Shown here: positions 23,301 through 34,044 of the stretch, in pieces
How the letters are laid out: the number at the start of each line of letters is the position of its first letter
How positions within the stretch are numbered: the stretch's first letter is position 1
Assembly: GCA_030248215.1 (NCBI GenBank)
Contig: JASANG010000879.1
Location: 124,001 to 188,000 of the forward strand
DNA length: 64,000 bases
Direction of reading: 5' to 3'
Source of the DNA: Enoplolaimus lenunculus
Taxonomy: Eukaryota; Nematoda; Enoplea; Enoplida; Thoracostomopsidae
Translations under genes and position numbers: made by a program
The notes under the pieces: model-generated
Seen by the model: the letters and a program-made list of their open reading frames with translations, nothing else
What the model was told of the DNA's origin: nothing
Databases searched by the model: none

Positions 23301-25474
23301 TCGTAACTATATTCTTATTTTACATACGTTTTGTTTGCTTACGGTTATTGAGTTGATGATGTTTCATACAGTTTATGATAATACTTTAGTTTTTCATTTT
23401 TGTAGTTTGCAAAATATGTGCAGTGTAGCTTTTGTTAGGATTATAGGAATTCAAGGTGAATGCCGCATCACCACGTTCGAATATTGTCAATTTGTTAATG
23501 GTTATTTTCATGACGAAGCATATCTTTGTTCCCAGGTAACTCTAATGGTTTACGCATTGTAAAAACAAACTCTTGGGTAAAAACCAACCTGTTCTTCTCG
23601 CCTTTTCTTAAAAGCGCATCAATTCATCATTATTCTACTTCTCGAATTTTCCCTCTTCAATAGCCACAAAAACCGCATGCCACATAGGATTATAACTATT
23701 CTTTAGATATTGCATTATAGCTTTCCGCTAAGAACTTCTCAACATTACTTGAATTGTTTAGTGCAAAAGAAAACGTTAAAACTACTATCTTGCAACATTC
23801 AGTGCCATGGTTAGATTTTGATATATATATATATTTGGTGGAAAGTTTTACGACTAATGTTGTTTACAATGCAGCGACTATGCAGTTATTTTGTCTTCAT
23901 TGTGTCAACATTGCAGGTGTCATGTCTAAACGAAATATGCGGCATGATTCCGTTTGCGAACAGTGAATATCCAGATCAGTTTGCACGACTGGCTATATCT
24001 TTATTTTTGCATGCGGGGTACGCTTGTTCAAATTAATATAGTACTCGTACTTTTAATTTAACATTACCATTTGTTTTTGAGGTAAAGGGTAAAAGAACCT
24101 TAATATGCTCTGTGCAAGCATCGGTTAGCGCTCACTTGTTCAAGGTTTGAAATTTGTTCTGTCGTAAGGTGTTACTTGTTACCCTCACTTTTACCAATCC
24201 TTTCTGCAAACACAATATATCCGCAATTCCAATAAATTTTTAAGTATATTTACACCAGTTTTAACGTTGGGCCTAAATTGCAAATCGAAGTTTCGTACTA
24301 GACAGCAAATTTGTTGCATCTGTATATACTGGATACGTACTTAACGACGGCGCAAAGCGTAAAAACACTAATTTTATGGTACAAAAATTATTTGTATCCC
24401 CCAAAATTTCTACTTTCCCCCAGCTCTTCCTATAGAAAATCCAAGATGTCTTGTTTCTTTTATTTTTTAATTACATTCTATATTGAATTTATAGTACTGT
24501 TCGCTTATTTTATTATTAAACTTGGGTGTAACCTTTTGACTACCGATGTTACAGATTAATTCACTGTGTAATGACAGTCCTGATACAATATTTTCTCATG
24601 CGTGATTTGGAGAAGCTAATTGGTTGGGCACGGCTGGCAATCATTTATTTCGGCTCTGGCATTGCAGGCAATTTAGCGTCTGCGATTTTCGTTCCATATC
24701 AAGCAGAAGTTGGTCCTGCCGGTAGTCATTTTGGCCTTATAGCTTCTGTAATGGTTGATTTAGTGTACTCATTTGCGTTCATACAACAGCCGTGGAAAGA
24801 AGCTCTAAGGGTAAGATCAGAAAAATTAATATGTGGATAACAAATAATTAAAAACAAGGTTTTTGTTTTCTTTTGTATATTTTGATTTTTGATTAAAAGT
24901 TTGACGTTAGCCGTACACTTTTAATAAGGGGTGTTCCAATTATTTGTCACAACTATTTTGCAAGCACTTTAAATTCAGTAGACTTTGATGTAATGCATAG
25001 GAATGAAATTTACTCCGAACGCTGAATAACTTAATAGAGTTCTTACTTTATTGTTGCTAAAACAGAATTACATACTAGAATTACTTACAATTTGACCAAA
25101 ATTATATAACTTATAATATATTGTAATATGTTTTCTTTTTTCAGCTTATCGGATTCGTTATAGTGCCATTATTTGCAATTGGTCTTCTGCCGTGGGTCGA
25201 CAACTGGGCTCATTTGTTTGGTTTTTTATTCAGTTTGGCTGCATCGTTCGCGTTGTTTCCGTATATTAAATTTGGCAATTCTTCCGATCGCAGACGGCTC
25301 ATTATTGTAGGCGTTTCGCTTCCAATTGCACTAGGCCTGATTGTAATGCTTATAATTTTGTTCTATGTCACTCCTATGTGGGACTGTCCGCATTGCGTTT
25401 ACTTTAATTGTATTCCGATTACAGAACATTTTTGTGATAATCAAGGTATGGAACTAGATCTTATCCCGTTGTAG
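11013..25474 (+). CDS. RHBDF: iRhom (inactive rhomboid, RHBDF family), 19 coding exons
   Basis: iRhoms are seven-TM proteins of the ER and Golgi. They keep the rhomboid fold but not protease activity, and bind clients such as ADAM17 (vertebrates) or EGF-family ligands (Drosophila). I chained 19 exons by GT-AG sites; all phases agree and total 1184 codons plus stop. Human RHBDF1 and RHBDF2 are about 855 residues; the excess lies in the N-terminal cytosolic part. Matches to vertebrate iRhom, read directly, include [14 protein letters not shown] at TM1, [79 protein letters not shown] and GNLASAIF. The active-site segment reads GPAGSHFG: the catalytic Ser position is Ala after the iRhom-specific Pro. 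The start ATG at 11013 is the first in frame, but an upstream exon cannot be excluded. Fine exon coordinates are in the next three entries. Confidence 0.95.
11531..11953. mobile_element. hAT-like MITE in iRhom intron 1
   Basis: Ends are inverted: TAGGGATGTCCCGAT at the left and ATCGCCACATCCCTA at the right. Subterminal ATCGGCATC repeats face inward at both ends. The flanks ATATATAG (11523-11530) and ACATATAG (11954-11961) match at 7 of 8 positions, as expected for a hAT 8-bp target-site duplication. TAGGGATGTCCCGAT with subterminal TCGG repeats is a familiar hAT MITE end in animals. The interior has no transposase ORF. Confidence 0.8.
18990..19599. repeat. CCGGATA-rich repeat element in iRhom intron 12
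   Basis: The left end AGCACGACCGGATATT and right end GATAACCGGTCGCACCCTG are roughly inverted. In between are several CCGGATAT, GGATATCC and CCGGAA motifs (19010-19080, 19320-19375, 19500-19590). No target-site duplication was found, so the limits are approximate. It is related to the CCGGA-type elements near 8, 9, 28, 30 and 39 kb. Confidence 0.5.
19910..20091. mobile_element. CAGGG...CCCTG MITE in iRhom intron 12
   Basis: Starts CAGGGGTGGGGGCTCC and ends GGCTGCTCCGGCCCTG. Flanks CAAGTATT and CCCGTATT agree at 6 of 8 positions. Its right part is the reverse complement of the left end of the element at 44976-45169, so the two are copies of one family in opposite orientation. It contains the GCGAAGGAGCGAGC motif typical of both. 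Confidence 0.68.
21598..22994. mobile_element. 1.4-kb composite TIR element in iRhom intron 14
   Basis: The ends are GGCCCAT at the left and ATGGGCC at the right. They are flanked by a perfect 8-bp direct repeat GTTTGTTT at 21590-21597 and 22995-23002. The right end (TTAACATGGGCC) matches the 33.2-kb copy. Inside are CCAGTCTCCCAGTGTC-type arrays (21600-21895), degenerate CCTAAG arrays (21895-22070), and five 24-bp units of CCCAGTCTTTCAGTCTCCCAAT type (about 22815-22925). The right junction lies 13 bases before the acceptor of iRhom exon 15. Confidence 0.68.
23917..25474 (+). other. RHBDF: iRhom exons 17-19: rhomboid core TM2-TM7 (residues 957-1184)
   Basis: Exons: 23917-24017, 24555-24810, 25145-25474. 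Exon 17 reads [15 protein letters not shown] then LFLHAG. Exon 18 carries [36 protein letters not shown]. Exon 19 carries [15 protein letters not shown]; its His in TM6 is retained although the Ser position is not. It ends [18 protein letters not shown] and a TAG. The C-terminus aligns end to end with vertebrate iRhoms (…TDKFCEKYELDAQLH), so the last exon is complete. Confidence 0.96.
24164..24231 (+). repeat. 68-bp sequence repeated inverted at 27139-27206 (copy A)
   Basis: Located in iRhom intron 17. Begins GTAAGGTGTTACTTGTTACC and ends ATATATCCGCAATTCCA. It is the exact reverse complement of 27139-27206 over about 68 bases. Confidence 0.85.
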
Positions 25475-27138
25475 AGCATTCGAAATGACGTTGCATGTCG
25501 TGTAGTCTTGATTTTATTTTGCAGTATATATTGGATATGTGTGCGAAGCTTTGGGTTGGCATAACAATACGCTTTCTTGAACAAGAGAAGCCGTAGTTTG
25601 GTTTGGCACTGATTGTTACCAAACGTAGAAGTTCATACTGTCATGAACATAATTGAATGCAGTAGATGAAGCACTATTTTATAATCGCGAACGCAAACAC
25701 AGTAAACACAGTTTGCGTTTCTACGCATTTTATTTTGTCTATGACTGCAATCAATCATTTTCTGCTTTTGAAAACCAATTGATGCTGCTAAATTGTGTAC
25801 AAGCGTAAAAACATAAGCAGAATGGTTCTTAGTTTTGATATAGGTTTTCCCTTATTTTCAATTCCGTCTGTCGCTTGTATAACTACTTGTGTATGTGTGC
25901 ATTCTTCCTGCGTAGATGGTTGTGAATATGTAAAATTTGCGTTTTATTCTTTGCTAAATTGTTGTTTTAGGCAGTTAATTGGTTACTGGTTTCAGATATG
26001 GCCATATTAAAACAATACAACATTTAATACACACATAGGTATCTTATCGAAAAAAACTGGAATCGGGAAGTAATATTTCTTCGATATTTCATACTTTTGA
26101 AATGAAAGCTCTGAACCGTCTACTTAAAATTTTGACGATTGCATTTTGCTTATTGATTTTTGCGATGCGTGAAATGTTTGTAGGTACTTATACACTGCTG
26201 CTAAGTGTCAGCTTATGAAATATTATAAAGAACTGGTTCGTGCCTTTGTTTTACGTCGTTTCCATAGCCGCTTATAGGCTCTACTTGTTTAATTTAGTGT
26301 TAACCACGAATTTGACGCATTAATAACATTATGCCAGAGTCGATCCTTTCTAATCGAACAACCTTATAAATCCGGGAATTTGACCGAGAGTCATATTTTG
26401 ACTTTAACGAAGAAAATATTCATCAACATAGTTCATATTATTTATCACCTTTGTGTGCATTTTATTTCGTTGCGTCTACATAATTGTACGCTGTTATAGA
26501 ACACAGCGCAGCTTATTTCATAATATTTAATATCGATATATGCAGTGGTTCTGAAATGTCGTTTCGGTCAAAAAAAGAAAGCATATATAACTATTATCGT
26601 CCACTTATCATAATTCAGAACTGACTGCGTTTTTGAATTTCTTTATTTTTGTGTATTTTATGTAAGAAATTCCGAAGCTACATTTGTTAGTATATAAATG
26701 AATTGACATGTTATGTGCTGACTGATGTTTATTCACATTTAAGTACTAGAAAGAGTTTCGTTAACTCAACTTATTTTTTCAGCTTCAGCTATTACTTTTT
26801 AGACATCTGTTGCGTCTTGTATTTCCATTGGTCAAGCTATAACATTTATTGAAGTTTTTTGTTTTATTACTAGATTTTATTTTTGTTTATTTTGTATATG
26901 CGCTCAGAAAAATGTGCTTTGCATTTTGTACTTATTTTGCTATCTATCATAATCCTAGTTGCAAATTGCGAGCGCGAAAATAGGTTCTGGTATATTTCTG
27001 TTTGCCCGCTGTGTTGATTTTGTTTAGAGTTGATGATTTATTGCAATAATAGGAATACGGTAGTGTCTTCCTGTTATTTTTATATGCTATATGAGGTTGA
27101 GTGATGTGTTCAATTTGAAATTTTTCTTTTGCTGTCTT

Positions 27139-27206
27139 GGAATTGCGGATATATTGTGTTTGCAGAAAGGATTGGTAAAAGTGAGGGTAACAAGTAACAC
27201 CTTACA
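27139..27206 (-). repeat. 68-bp sequence repeated inverted at 24164-24231 (copy B)
   Basis: Reads the reverse complement of copy A without visible mismatch, although the surrounding DNA differs. It lies about 1.7 kb beyond the iRhom stop codon. Confidence 0.85.
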
Positions 27207-27816
27207 ACTCCGGTTTCTGTAAAAACCGGTCTCCGTTTCCATAAACGGATATTGAAGTATAAAAGTTTCAAAAAAGTTCATTTTCTGCCAACACAACTTA
27301 CGTGATTTATAACAATTTTGAAAAGAATTTGCGTTATTTCTATAACGGAAACGGACACCAATTTTTAGCGGAAACGGAAACGAATATCTGGTTACACCCT
27401 GATATATATCAGCGTGCAACCGGAATTGTAATTTACCGGGACCGGAATTTTGAACAAATTACCGGAAACGGAACCGGAAAATGAAAAATACTAGCCACCG
27501 AGAAATTCTATTTAATTTTCATTTTGCAATATCATTGGTGAAAACCCTAGTTAGAGATAGATATTCATTTATCTGCTGTATTTTTAATTTTCATAATCCA
27601 CGGAAGCAAAATCGTCCTTCGATGGTTTATTTTTGACGATTGTTAGAGTTTATAAACTATATTAACAAAATAATTTAATTTTCATCGTCATTTTTAGTAG
27701 ATTATTTTAATTTGCACCGACAGATATTTAATACACGAATTTTTAATTTGGGTAATAATTTACCAGAACCGGACGGTGAAAAATGCCGGAACCTGAATTC
27801 CGGTTGTACCATTATA

Positions 27817-27915
27817 TACATTATATATAAGTACACACAGACATATATATTTATATATATCGTGTGTATATATTGTATATATACTATATATTATATATAC
27901 ATATATAATTACTTT
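27817..27915. repeat. AT dinucleotide-rich microsatellite
   Basis: Nearly pure A/T run built of TATA, TATATAC and TATATAA, apart from short CACACAGAC and CGTGTG stretches. It is low complexity, so ORFs across it are not meaningful. Confidence 0.8.
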
Positions 27916-28358
27916 CAGTAAAGTTTGCAATTGTTCATTGTTGCATGAGCATATATACAATTGGTAGCTTGATCGGTATTGCTTCATAAAAATTACGGTA
28001 GGTATAAAGATACTGTGAAACGCCTCTGAAATTCGATGACTTAGGAGCAATATTAAAAAAGTAATGTAAATACACTGATACGGCGGAAGGTTTTGCTTTC
28101 GATTAATAAGTTGACACTGCATCTGGGTGGCAACCGGAGGTAAACGATACAGCGTTGGAATTTTACTAAACTATCCAGAGCCGGAGGTGACGCGACATTA
28201 GGTTTTATATTTATTAAGCGTTCTCAAAAATTTTTGTTTTAAGTTTTATTCGTTAACATTGCCGCGTACCCTTTGGCAAATGTTCTGCCGGAGGCAAACC
28301 TCCAGTTGTACCCTGCAGTGCGAGGGAGTATATAAATCGCCGCACCGTGGCTGAAATT

Positions 28359-28364
28359 TTTATT
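28359..28364 (-). terminator. candidate poly(A) signal of the GPCR gene
   Basis: AATAAA on the minus strand, about 124 bases beyond the stop codon at 28488. Canonical hexamer, but position is the only other support. Confidence 0.35.
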
Positions 28365-28487
28365 AAAAGTGCCGAATATTAATATTTTCTATATTTGAGA
28401 TCTAATTTTAAACTTTGACTCGAACACATACTAACGGGTGCAATGCGTATCTTTTATAAATGAATTTTTTTGTCTGTCAATTAATAA

Positions 28488-31400
28488 TCAAAGTGAAACT
28501 TTTAGTTTAGTCTTTTCTTCCGCCGTTTGATCAGAACACTTCGCGGCGCTCCGGTTTTTGATGCCGACTGATTTTGATCCAACTACTGCTTTGGTGCATT
28601 TTGGTGGCATTTGAAGGTTTGCAGACCGGCTTGATGACATTTCACTAAATTTCCGTGTATGTATTTCGCTGTGTCCGGATCCGGTGCGAGATCGGTGCAC
28701 AATGTGTTTTGATGCGAGTGTTGCACGAGTTGGTATTGGGCTGTTTGCTCTTGGTGTCAGACAGTGCGTGTTTGATGGGGTTTGTTGTCCTGGATGTGGA
28801 CCGGCGTTATTTGTTATAAATGTTTGACCGCTATTTGATGATTTAGGATAGCATGGCCAACAGCCGCATAGTAGTGATTTCCAGTTTTGACGACGATTGA
28901 ACACGATATAGATCCATGGATTAACGCAACTGTTCAAATTTCCAGTTAGAAGTAGATATTTGGCGGTTATATCTATAATATCATCCATCATAAAAACATA
29001 ATGATTTCTATAGATAACTGTATTTTTTCTCAGGTTGTACATTGATGACGCTCGCACTAGTGCAAACATTTTTGCGGCTTTGTTGCAAAATTGTTTATAA
29101 AAGCTAGTTTTTAATTGTATTACGTTTTCTTTTATTGTTTTGTCACAAAACATGAAGTCATGCAATTTGAACCTCGATTGTGCACTTTTGCATTTGTCTA
29201 TATTTGCTTCTTTTTTACACGTATTTCCGTTGCTGTGCACATATTTTCTAAAATTAAAAACACCTCTTGTCTTGGGTTTCGTTCGTTTTGTTCGCTGTAT
29301 AAATTCTTCACTTAGTTATATAATTTTGGTTTCTCTTACTTTAGCCTGGTTTATGGGTAACGCATTTGCTTATTTATGAAATCTTGCAACAGAGCCTATT
29401 TTTACTTCATCGGACTATATCTCAATTTAGGACTGTGAACACTTCACTATATAATAGTGTAAGGTTTTTTGGCGCAACCAAAAAGTGCCACCCTGGCCAT
29501 GCCTCCCATAAAAGTGATCAAAACCAAATCTTTGTGTTAAAAGTTAATAGTAATACAATACCATCAATTGGTGCGTCAAGAAACGTCTTTGAAACATACT
29601 TAGTATATCTGGAACAAAAATGTTAATAAGCTGAACGATACAAAACGGCGACCAGAGTACAAAAAACGCAACTTCAATGGTCAAAACTAATTTCAGCGTT
29701 TTTAGCGTTGATCTGTGTCGCATTGCGGCGTTTGTGCTGGATGCTGAAATTCGCTCTGGACGGTTACAGCGGATTCCGTTGGTTCTAAAATAGAATCATG
29801 TGTATTAATATACTAATTATCAGGGTGCAACCAAAGGTCAAAAATACCGAAGCCGGAGCCTGGCCGGAGGTCAACGAAACTTGCCAGAGCCGGAGCCGTA
29901 GGTGAAGCAAAGTTAAGTAGTAAAAATGATGGTTAAGTATTTATTTTTATCCAATAGCTGCAATATGTTTTTAAATTGTCTGGTTTTACGCAATTTTTCT
30001 GCGAAATTTCGGAAATAGTTTTTTGAAAATTCTGACAAAAGTAAAACGAAACGCACTAAACTGATAAATTTTGCAAAATTATGCAAAATTTTAGTAACGA
30101 AATTGTTGGAACATCCGGCAAAAATTCTGCCGGAGCCGGAGGCCGATTTTATGCCGGAACCGGAGCCAGAGGGAGACCTCCGGGTGTACCCTGCTAATTA
30201 TCAATGCAGAATTTGCTTTGACAGTATACAAGAGAGCCCTGCGGCACAGCAAAAAATGGTGAGTCAAATTGACTCTCTCCGAAATGGGCTCTACGGGACT
30301 GCGCAAACAAACTGAGTCAAATTTGACTCCGACAGAGTCAAATTGGACTCACCGAGTCGCATGTTTGCACCATGGCGGAGTCGAATTTGACTCAGTTTGT
30401 GTTGACCCGTAGAGCCCATTTCGGGGAGAGTCAATTTGGCTCACCATTCTCTGCAGTGTGAACTGTACACAAGTTGTTCTAGCCTTAATTCTACTTAAAA
30501 CTTCATTAAAGCAGCATATAAAAACAATACTACAGTTGTTGTTCGGTTTGCTCATTTGCATTCCCATCAGCAACCTCGTACATTTTTATACATTATTTTT
30601 GATTTTACCATTAGTTTACCGGAAAATTGGAACTGAAATAGGTACTGCAACAGAAGGATGGATCTTCAAAGATGCGGATTATGAAACGAAAGATCACGAT
30701 TTCAGCAGAAAGGAGTATACCGAAACAATTTTGGCAAATGTTGTAAAAAAATTTCACTCGACTCTTCCGATGTGTTGACACTGTTATTTAGCATTATAGC
30801 AATAATTGACAATTATTACTTGTGTATTTAAATGGTGATATGCATTCGAAATTGGTGAGCCCTATTCACGGCACGCTGACTTTACAACGATTTGTTGCTA
30901 ATTTACTTCGCGTAAGCCCTGCGAAAGTTCATTGTGCAATGCAAATTGATAGTATTGAGCTCAAGTGAAATATTGTCAAATCCCATTCGAGGACCTTGAA
31001 ATTTTAATTGGTTTATATTTTTCATGAATAATAGCGATAAATCTTTAGCTGCTTTCGATGAAATTTTTTAACTTGTTCACCAACTTTTTTTAGTAAGCAT
31101 ACCCGTTTGTTTGTTTTGATTCAGCTGGCGAGAGTCTTGTTGTCGCATCCAAGTCTTGGTTTGGTGTCAATTTAAAATTGCACATTTCATCCCCATTGCT
31201 AGCCGGAACCATTTCTTCTTCAGGACTGTCAACAGGTGTGACTTCCATTCGTGGAATTCGCGACACTTGATTTGGCACCGTTGCATCGCTGCTGTTTCGG
31301 CCATCATCATTACATTCATGCATTAATATAATTGTCTTAGTGCCAGTGTTCGATTCTGTAGGATGATTGACGTATAACAACGCTTGGTTGTGTGTTTGTG

Positions 31401-32688
31401 CGTTTCGTTGACCGCTTTCGCCGGAAGTTTTTGCGACGCTACCCTGTTGATTGGGTTCTGCTGGCAAATTTTGCTCCGTTTGGCCGTCAGCGGCAATCTT
31501 GTCGTTAAAAATACCAGAATGTAACGTTTGATGGCTAGATGGCTGTAGCGGTTGATAAACACAACTTTTTGGCATATAGCAATTGGCTCGTTGATCACGG
31601 ACAGATCTGGTACGAACTGTATCAGCATATGATGAATTATTTAGCTGCAACAAATTGTTTGAACTGTTAGTTGCGCTATTACTTGTGCTGTTATTGGGAA
31701 TAGTTGCGCCGGCTGAATTAAAATTAGGCCGCGAGCTAAAACTAAACGAGTCTAAAAATCCTTTAGACACAGCGAGAACATTTAACGTATCGGATTGAAT
31801 GCGTTGCACTAATGGTGGTATGATTGAGTTTGTTCCGGTGTAAAGTTTGCAACTGCGGTACACTGCAACGCAAACACGTGAGTATAACGCACCGCTAACA
31901 ATCGAAGGCATTATCCATGCGTTAAAAATAAAATAGCAAGCGTACAGTTGTCGAATCCATTTTAGCTCCGGCTGTGATGGTAAATTGAGGCTACACAAAT
32001 AAATTTCATTGCTAACGATTTGTTTGGAATTTCCAGTTTTCAAAACATCGCTTAAATTCCGTGAACTTAAAGTTTCATTTGCTGATGTAACATTTCGGCC
32101 ACTGTTTGAAGTTGGTAGTACTCGATGCTCAAGACTGAATATGATTAGCTGAGGTGCGGCAAGTACAAATGCACACAGCCAAGCTATAGTAGCAAGTACA
32201 ATAGCACGTTTGCGTTTTGATGTCACTAATCGCAACGGCAAACATATTGCAATATATCGATCGATTGCGAGTGCAGTGAGCAAAAACGGTGACGCGTACA
32301 TCGGAACAACTTGTAAATATCGCACTGTTTTACACATAAATTGATTGCCGTGAAAATTTGGAAACGTCAAAAATCCAGCGGTTACCGGTAGCACGGTAAA
32401 TACTGCATAACTGATATCTGCAATACAGTTGTTTAGAATCAATATTAGCACTGCGCCCATTTTTTTCGGTGGACTCATTCGAACTAAAATTACAAATAAA
32501 AATACATTGCCAGTAAACGTAAATACACCTGTAGTTGATGCAATTATAATTGCGTTTTGTCGAAATGCTTGAATTTGACTTTGGCGAGTAGCATCGGAAG
32601 ATGATGTCGCCACGGTTGTGTTGTAATCGGACTGCGTTGGCCAGGTTAAATTTTGACTCTCTGATGATAAGTTTAGTAGTTTCTCCAT
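28488..32688 (-). CDS. vasopressin/oxytocin-type GPCR, three coding exons
   Basis: A rhodopsin-class peptide receptor for the plasma membrane. Exons (minus strand): 32688-31103, 29784-29600 and 29017-28488. All junctions are GT-AG and in phase, giving 766 residues. Exon 1 carries TM1 (about 46-69), TM2 (NNCIADISYAVFTVLP), TM3 (YLQVVPMYASPF...AIDRYIAIC), TM4 (AAPQLIIFSLEH), an extracellular loop 2 with several N-x-S/T sites and the bridging Cys (YLCSLN), and TM5. Exon 2 gives TM6 (VLWSPFCIVQLINIF). Exon 3 gives TM7 (LTGNLNSCVNPWIYIVF) and the tail. The combination YLQVV in TM3, PF-x-IVQ in TM6, NSC-x-NPWIY in TM7, and an intron between TM6 and TM7 is typical of vasopressin/oxytocin receptors. 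Cytoplasmic loop 3 is very long (about 275 residues, Asn/Ser/Gln-rich). The ligand is inferred from family only; a CCAP or neuropeptide S-type receptor is less likely. Confidence 0.92.
29821..30193. mobile_element. hAT-like MITE in GPCR intron 1, perfect 8-bp TSD
   Basis: Starts CAGGGTGCAACC and ends GGGTGTACCCTG. CTAATTAT flanks it exactly on both sides (29813-29820 and 30194-30201). The inner ends carry CCGGAGCCGGAG repeats, and the centre shares AGTAAAAATGATGGTTAAGT with the 9-kb copy. No transposase. Confidence 0.92.
30245..30458. mobile_element. foldback element with CACTG-type ends in GPCR intron 1
   Basis: The left arm ATGGTGAGTCAAATTGACTC...GAAATGGGCTCTACGGG is answered at the right by its reverse complement over about 45 bases. 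The outer ends are CACAGCAAAAAATGG and CCATTCTCTGCAGTG. The centre is made of inverted GAGTCAAATTTGACTC motifs. A related end (CACTGCAAAAAATG) appears at 55162. No clear target-site duplication. Confidence 0.75.
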
Positions 32689-33049
32689 CTGATCTTTTTT
32701 TGCTATTTTTATGACGTTTATCTACTGATATTATTAATATGTATTATATCACTGTTGGTTTAAGGTAATACTTCGATTAGTATATAAAAAATTAGCTGGT
32801 TTATAGAGTGGTAAAAAGGTAACCATGAGTTTTCATAATATTAAGGATAATATTTGCCAGTTGATAAAAGTGCATTAGAATAGTCGAATCTGAAAGTGTA
32901 TCGCTTAACGATGAGTGTTGGAAAAAATACAATGATACGATTGTGGACCTAAGGATCGAGCAGATTTTAATTACTGACATTATAGTGAAATGTTTTATTT
33001 TTCAAACATTTGTGTGATCATTCTGGTAAAAACCGAACATAAGTATATA

Positions 33050-33206
33050 GGCCAATGTTACTTTTAAGGCGTAACAGTAAAATAAGCGTATTCCTAAGCC
33101 TAAGCCTAAGCGTTGTAAAAATGCGTTCCCAAGCGTAATCTGGAATCTAAACCTACTTTTTTATAGACCACCAGAAACTTGGACGCCCCTTAAACTAACA
33201 TGGGCC
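33050..33206. mobile_element. GGCC-TIR MITE carrying CCTAAG repeats
   Basis: The left end GGCCAATGTTACTTTTAAGG and right end CCTTAAACTAACATGGGCC are inverted copies. Flanks AGTATATA (33042-33049) and AGTATAAA (33207-33214) match at 7 of 8. The interior is CCTAAGCCTAAGCCTAAGCG, a degenerate CCTAAG array. Confidence 0.8.
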
Positions 33207-34044
33207 AGTATAAAAGTAACAGAATACTTGTGGTATTTATTACATTATGAATGGTTGCTTGCTATTTTTGCGTTCGTAAAGTCAGTTGACACGTGTCAAA
33301 AGTACAAAACGCATTTCGCGTTCTGATACAAGCGTAAGTATGCGTATTGATGCGGAAATGCCATTTTGACAAATATTTTAAAAGTGTTTATCTAATAACA
33401 TTTCACTTGGCTATTGCGATTCATTATATATATTTTTTGCTTGAAAGATACTGTTTGAAACGCAAAAAGCGTTTATGGTGCTGTGTTACTTTTGATATCA
33501 TTCCCGAAACAGTTTAAGGCAATTGCAGGTTTGGAAAACGACCACATATAGAAAGTTGAAATGCATTCACTGCATTTTACAACAGTATTTACGGGAAACT
33601 TACAAAAATGACGTGTTGTAAATTGGTTCAGTATTCGAAAGTTCACATTATTTTACTTAAAAACTATGTTAAAATGATGACTTTGTGGCAACCAGAGAAC
33701 CTTATTTTTTGTTTCTAAAAACGAGCGTTTTGCGTGATAGACTTATAACAACAGTGTAAATTTCAGTTGTAGTCTTTGGTTGAAACTAAAACTCAGTTTG
33801 AAACGCCCATCAAAGACAACATCACAGTGTAGTAGTATAAAACAGTTTTTCACTAGTTTTTTGTCCAGTATTGGTCATCAGGCAAACATTAGCTACTGTT
33901 GTAGAAAATTAGAAATAAAGGCTGTAAAATATGCTTTTGTTTCACTATTGTACGCTTTCCCCATTTTTTGTGGTTAAGGGTTTGTTTTATTCTAGACTTA
34001 GGTAAATACTTAAGTTTAGGCATGAGTAAACTTTTTCGTGAACC

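Larger units (their letters stand above)
17655..23535 (+). other. RHBDF: iRhom exons 10-16: TM1 and iRhom homology domain (residues 683-956)
   Basis: Exons: 17655-17797, 18164-18275, 18779-18853, 20688-20849, 21251-21351, 23008-23147, 23447-23535. Exon 10 holds the conserved basic juxtamembrane block ([11 protein letters not shown]...[11 protein letters not shown]). Exon 11 is TM1 ([19 protein letters not shown]). Exons 12-16 form the lumenal iRhom homology domain, with its conserved cysteine pattern: [44 protein letters not shown] and LCSQ. The acceptor of exon 12 was chosen at 18778 because it gives the same spacing to QENFWIGP as in vertebrate iRhoms. Confidence 0.92.
25475..28487. other. 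3' intergenic space between iRhom and the GPCR
   Basis: No exon recognised. 27139-27206 holds the inverted 68-bp repeat. 27205-27480 and 27770-27810 carry CCGGAAACGGAA/CCGGAACC motifs with an ACACCCTG end. 27817-27915 is a run of TATA/TATATAC dinucleotide-like sequence. 28125-28317 is a further CCGGAGG element with a GTACCCTG end. The two genes are convergent across this stretch. Confidence 0.6.

Noticed and set aside
30458-30778. 106-codon plus-strand ORF in GPCR intron 1 (hydrophobic segment LFGLLICIPISNLVHFY)
   Set aside because: Lies in an intron on the opposite strand, resembles no family, and has no coding composition.
33085-33115. Interstitial telomere remnant because of CCTAAG repeats
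   Set aside because: The tracts are short, degenerate, and bounded by transposon ends with target duplications, so they are element interiors.
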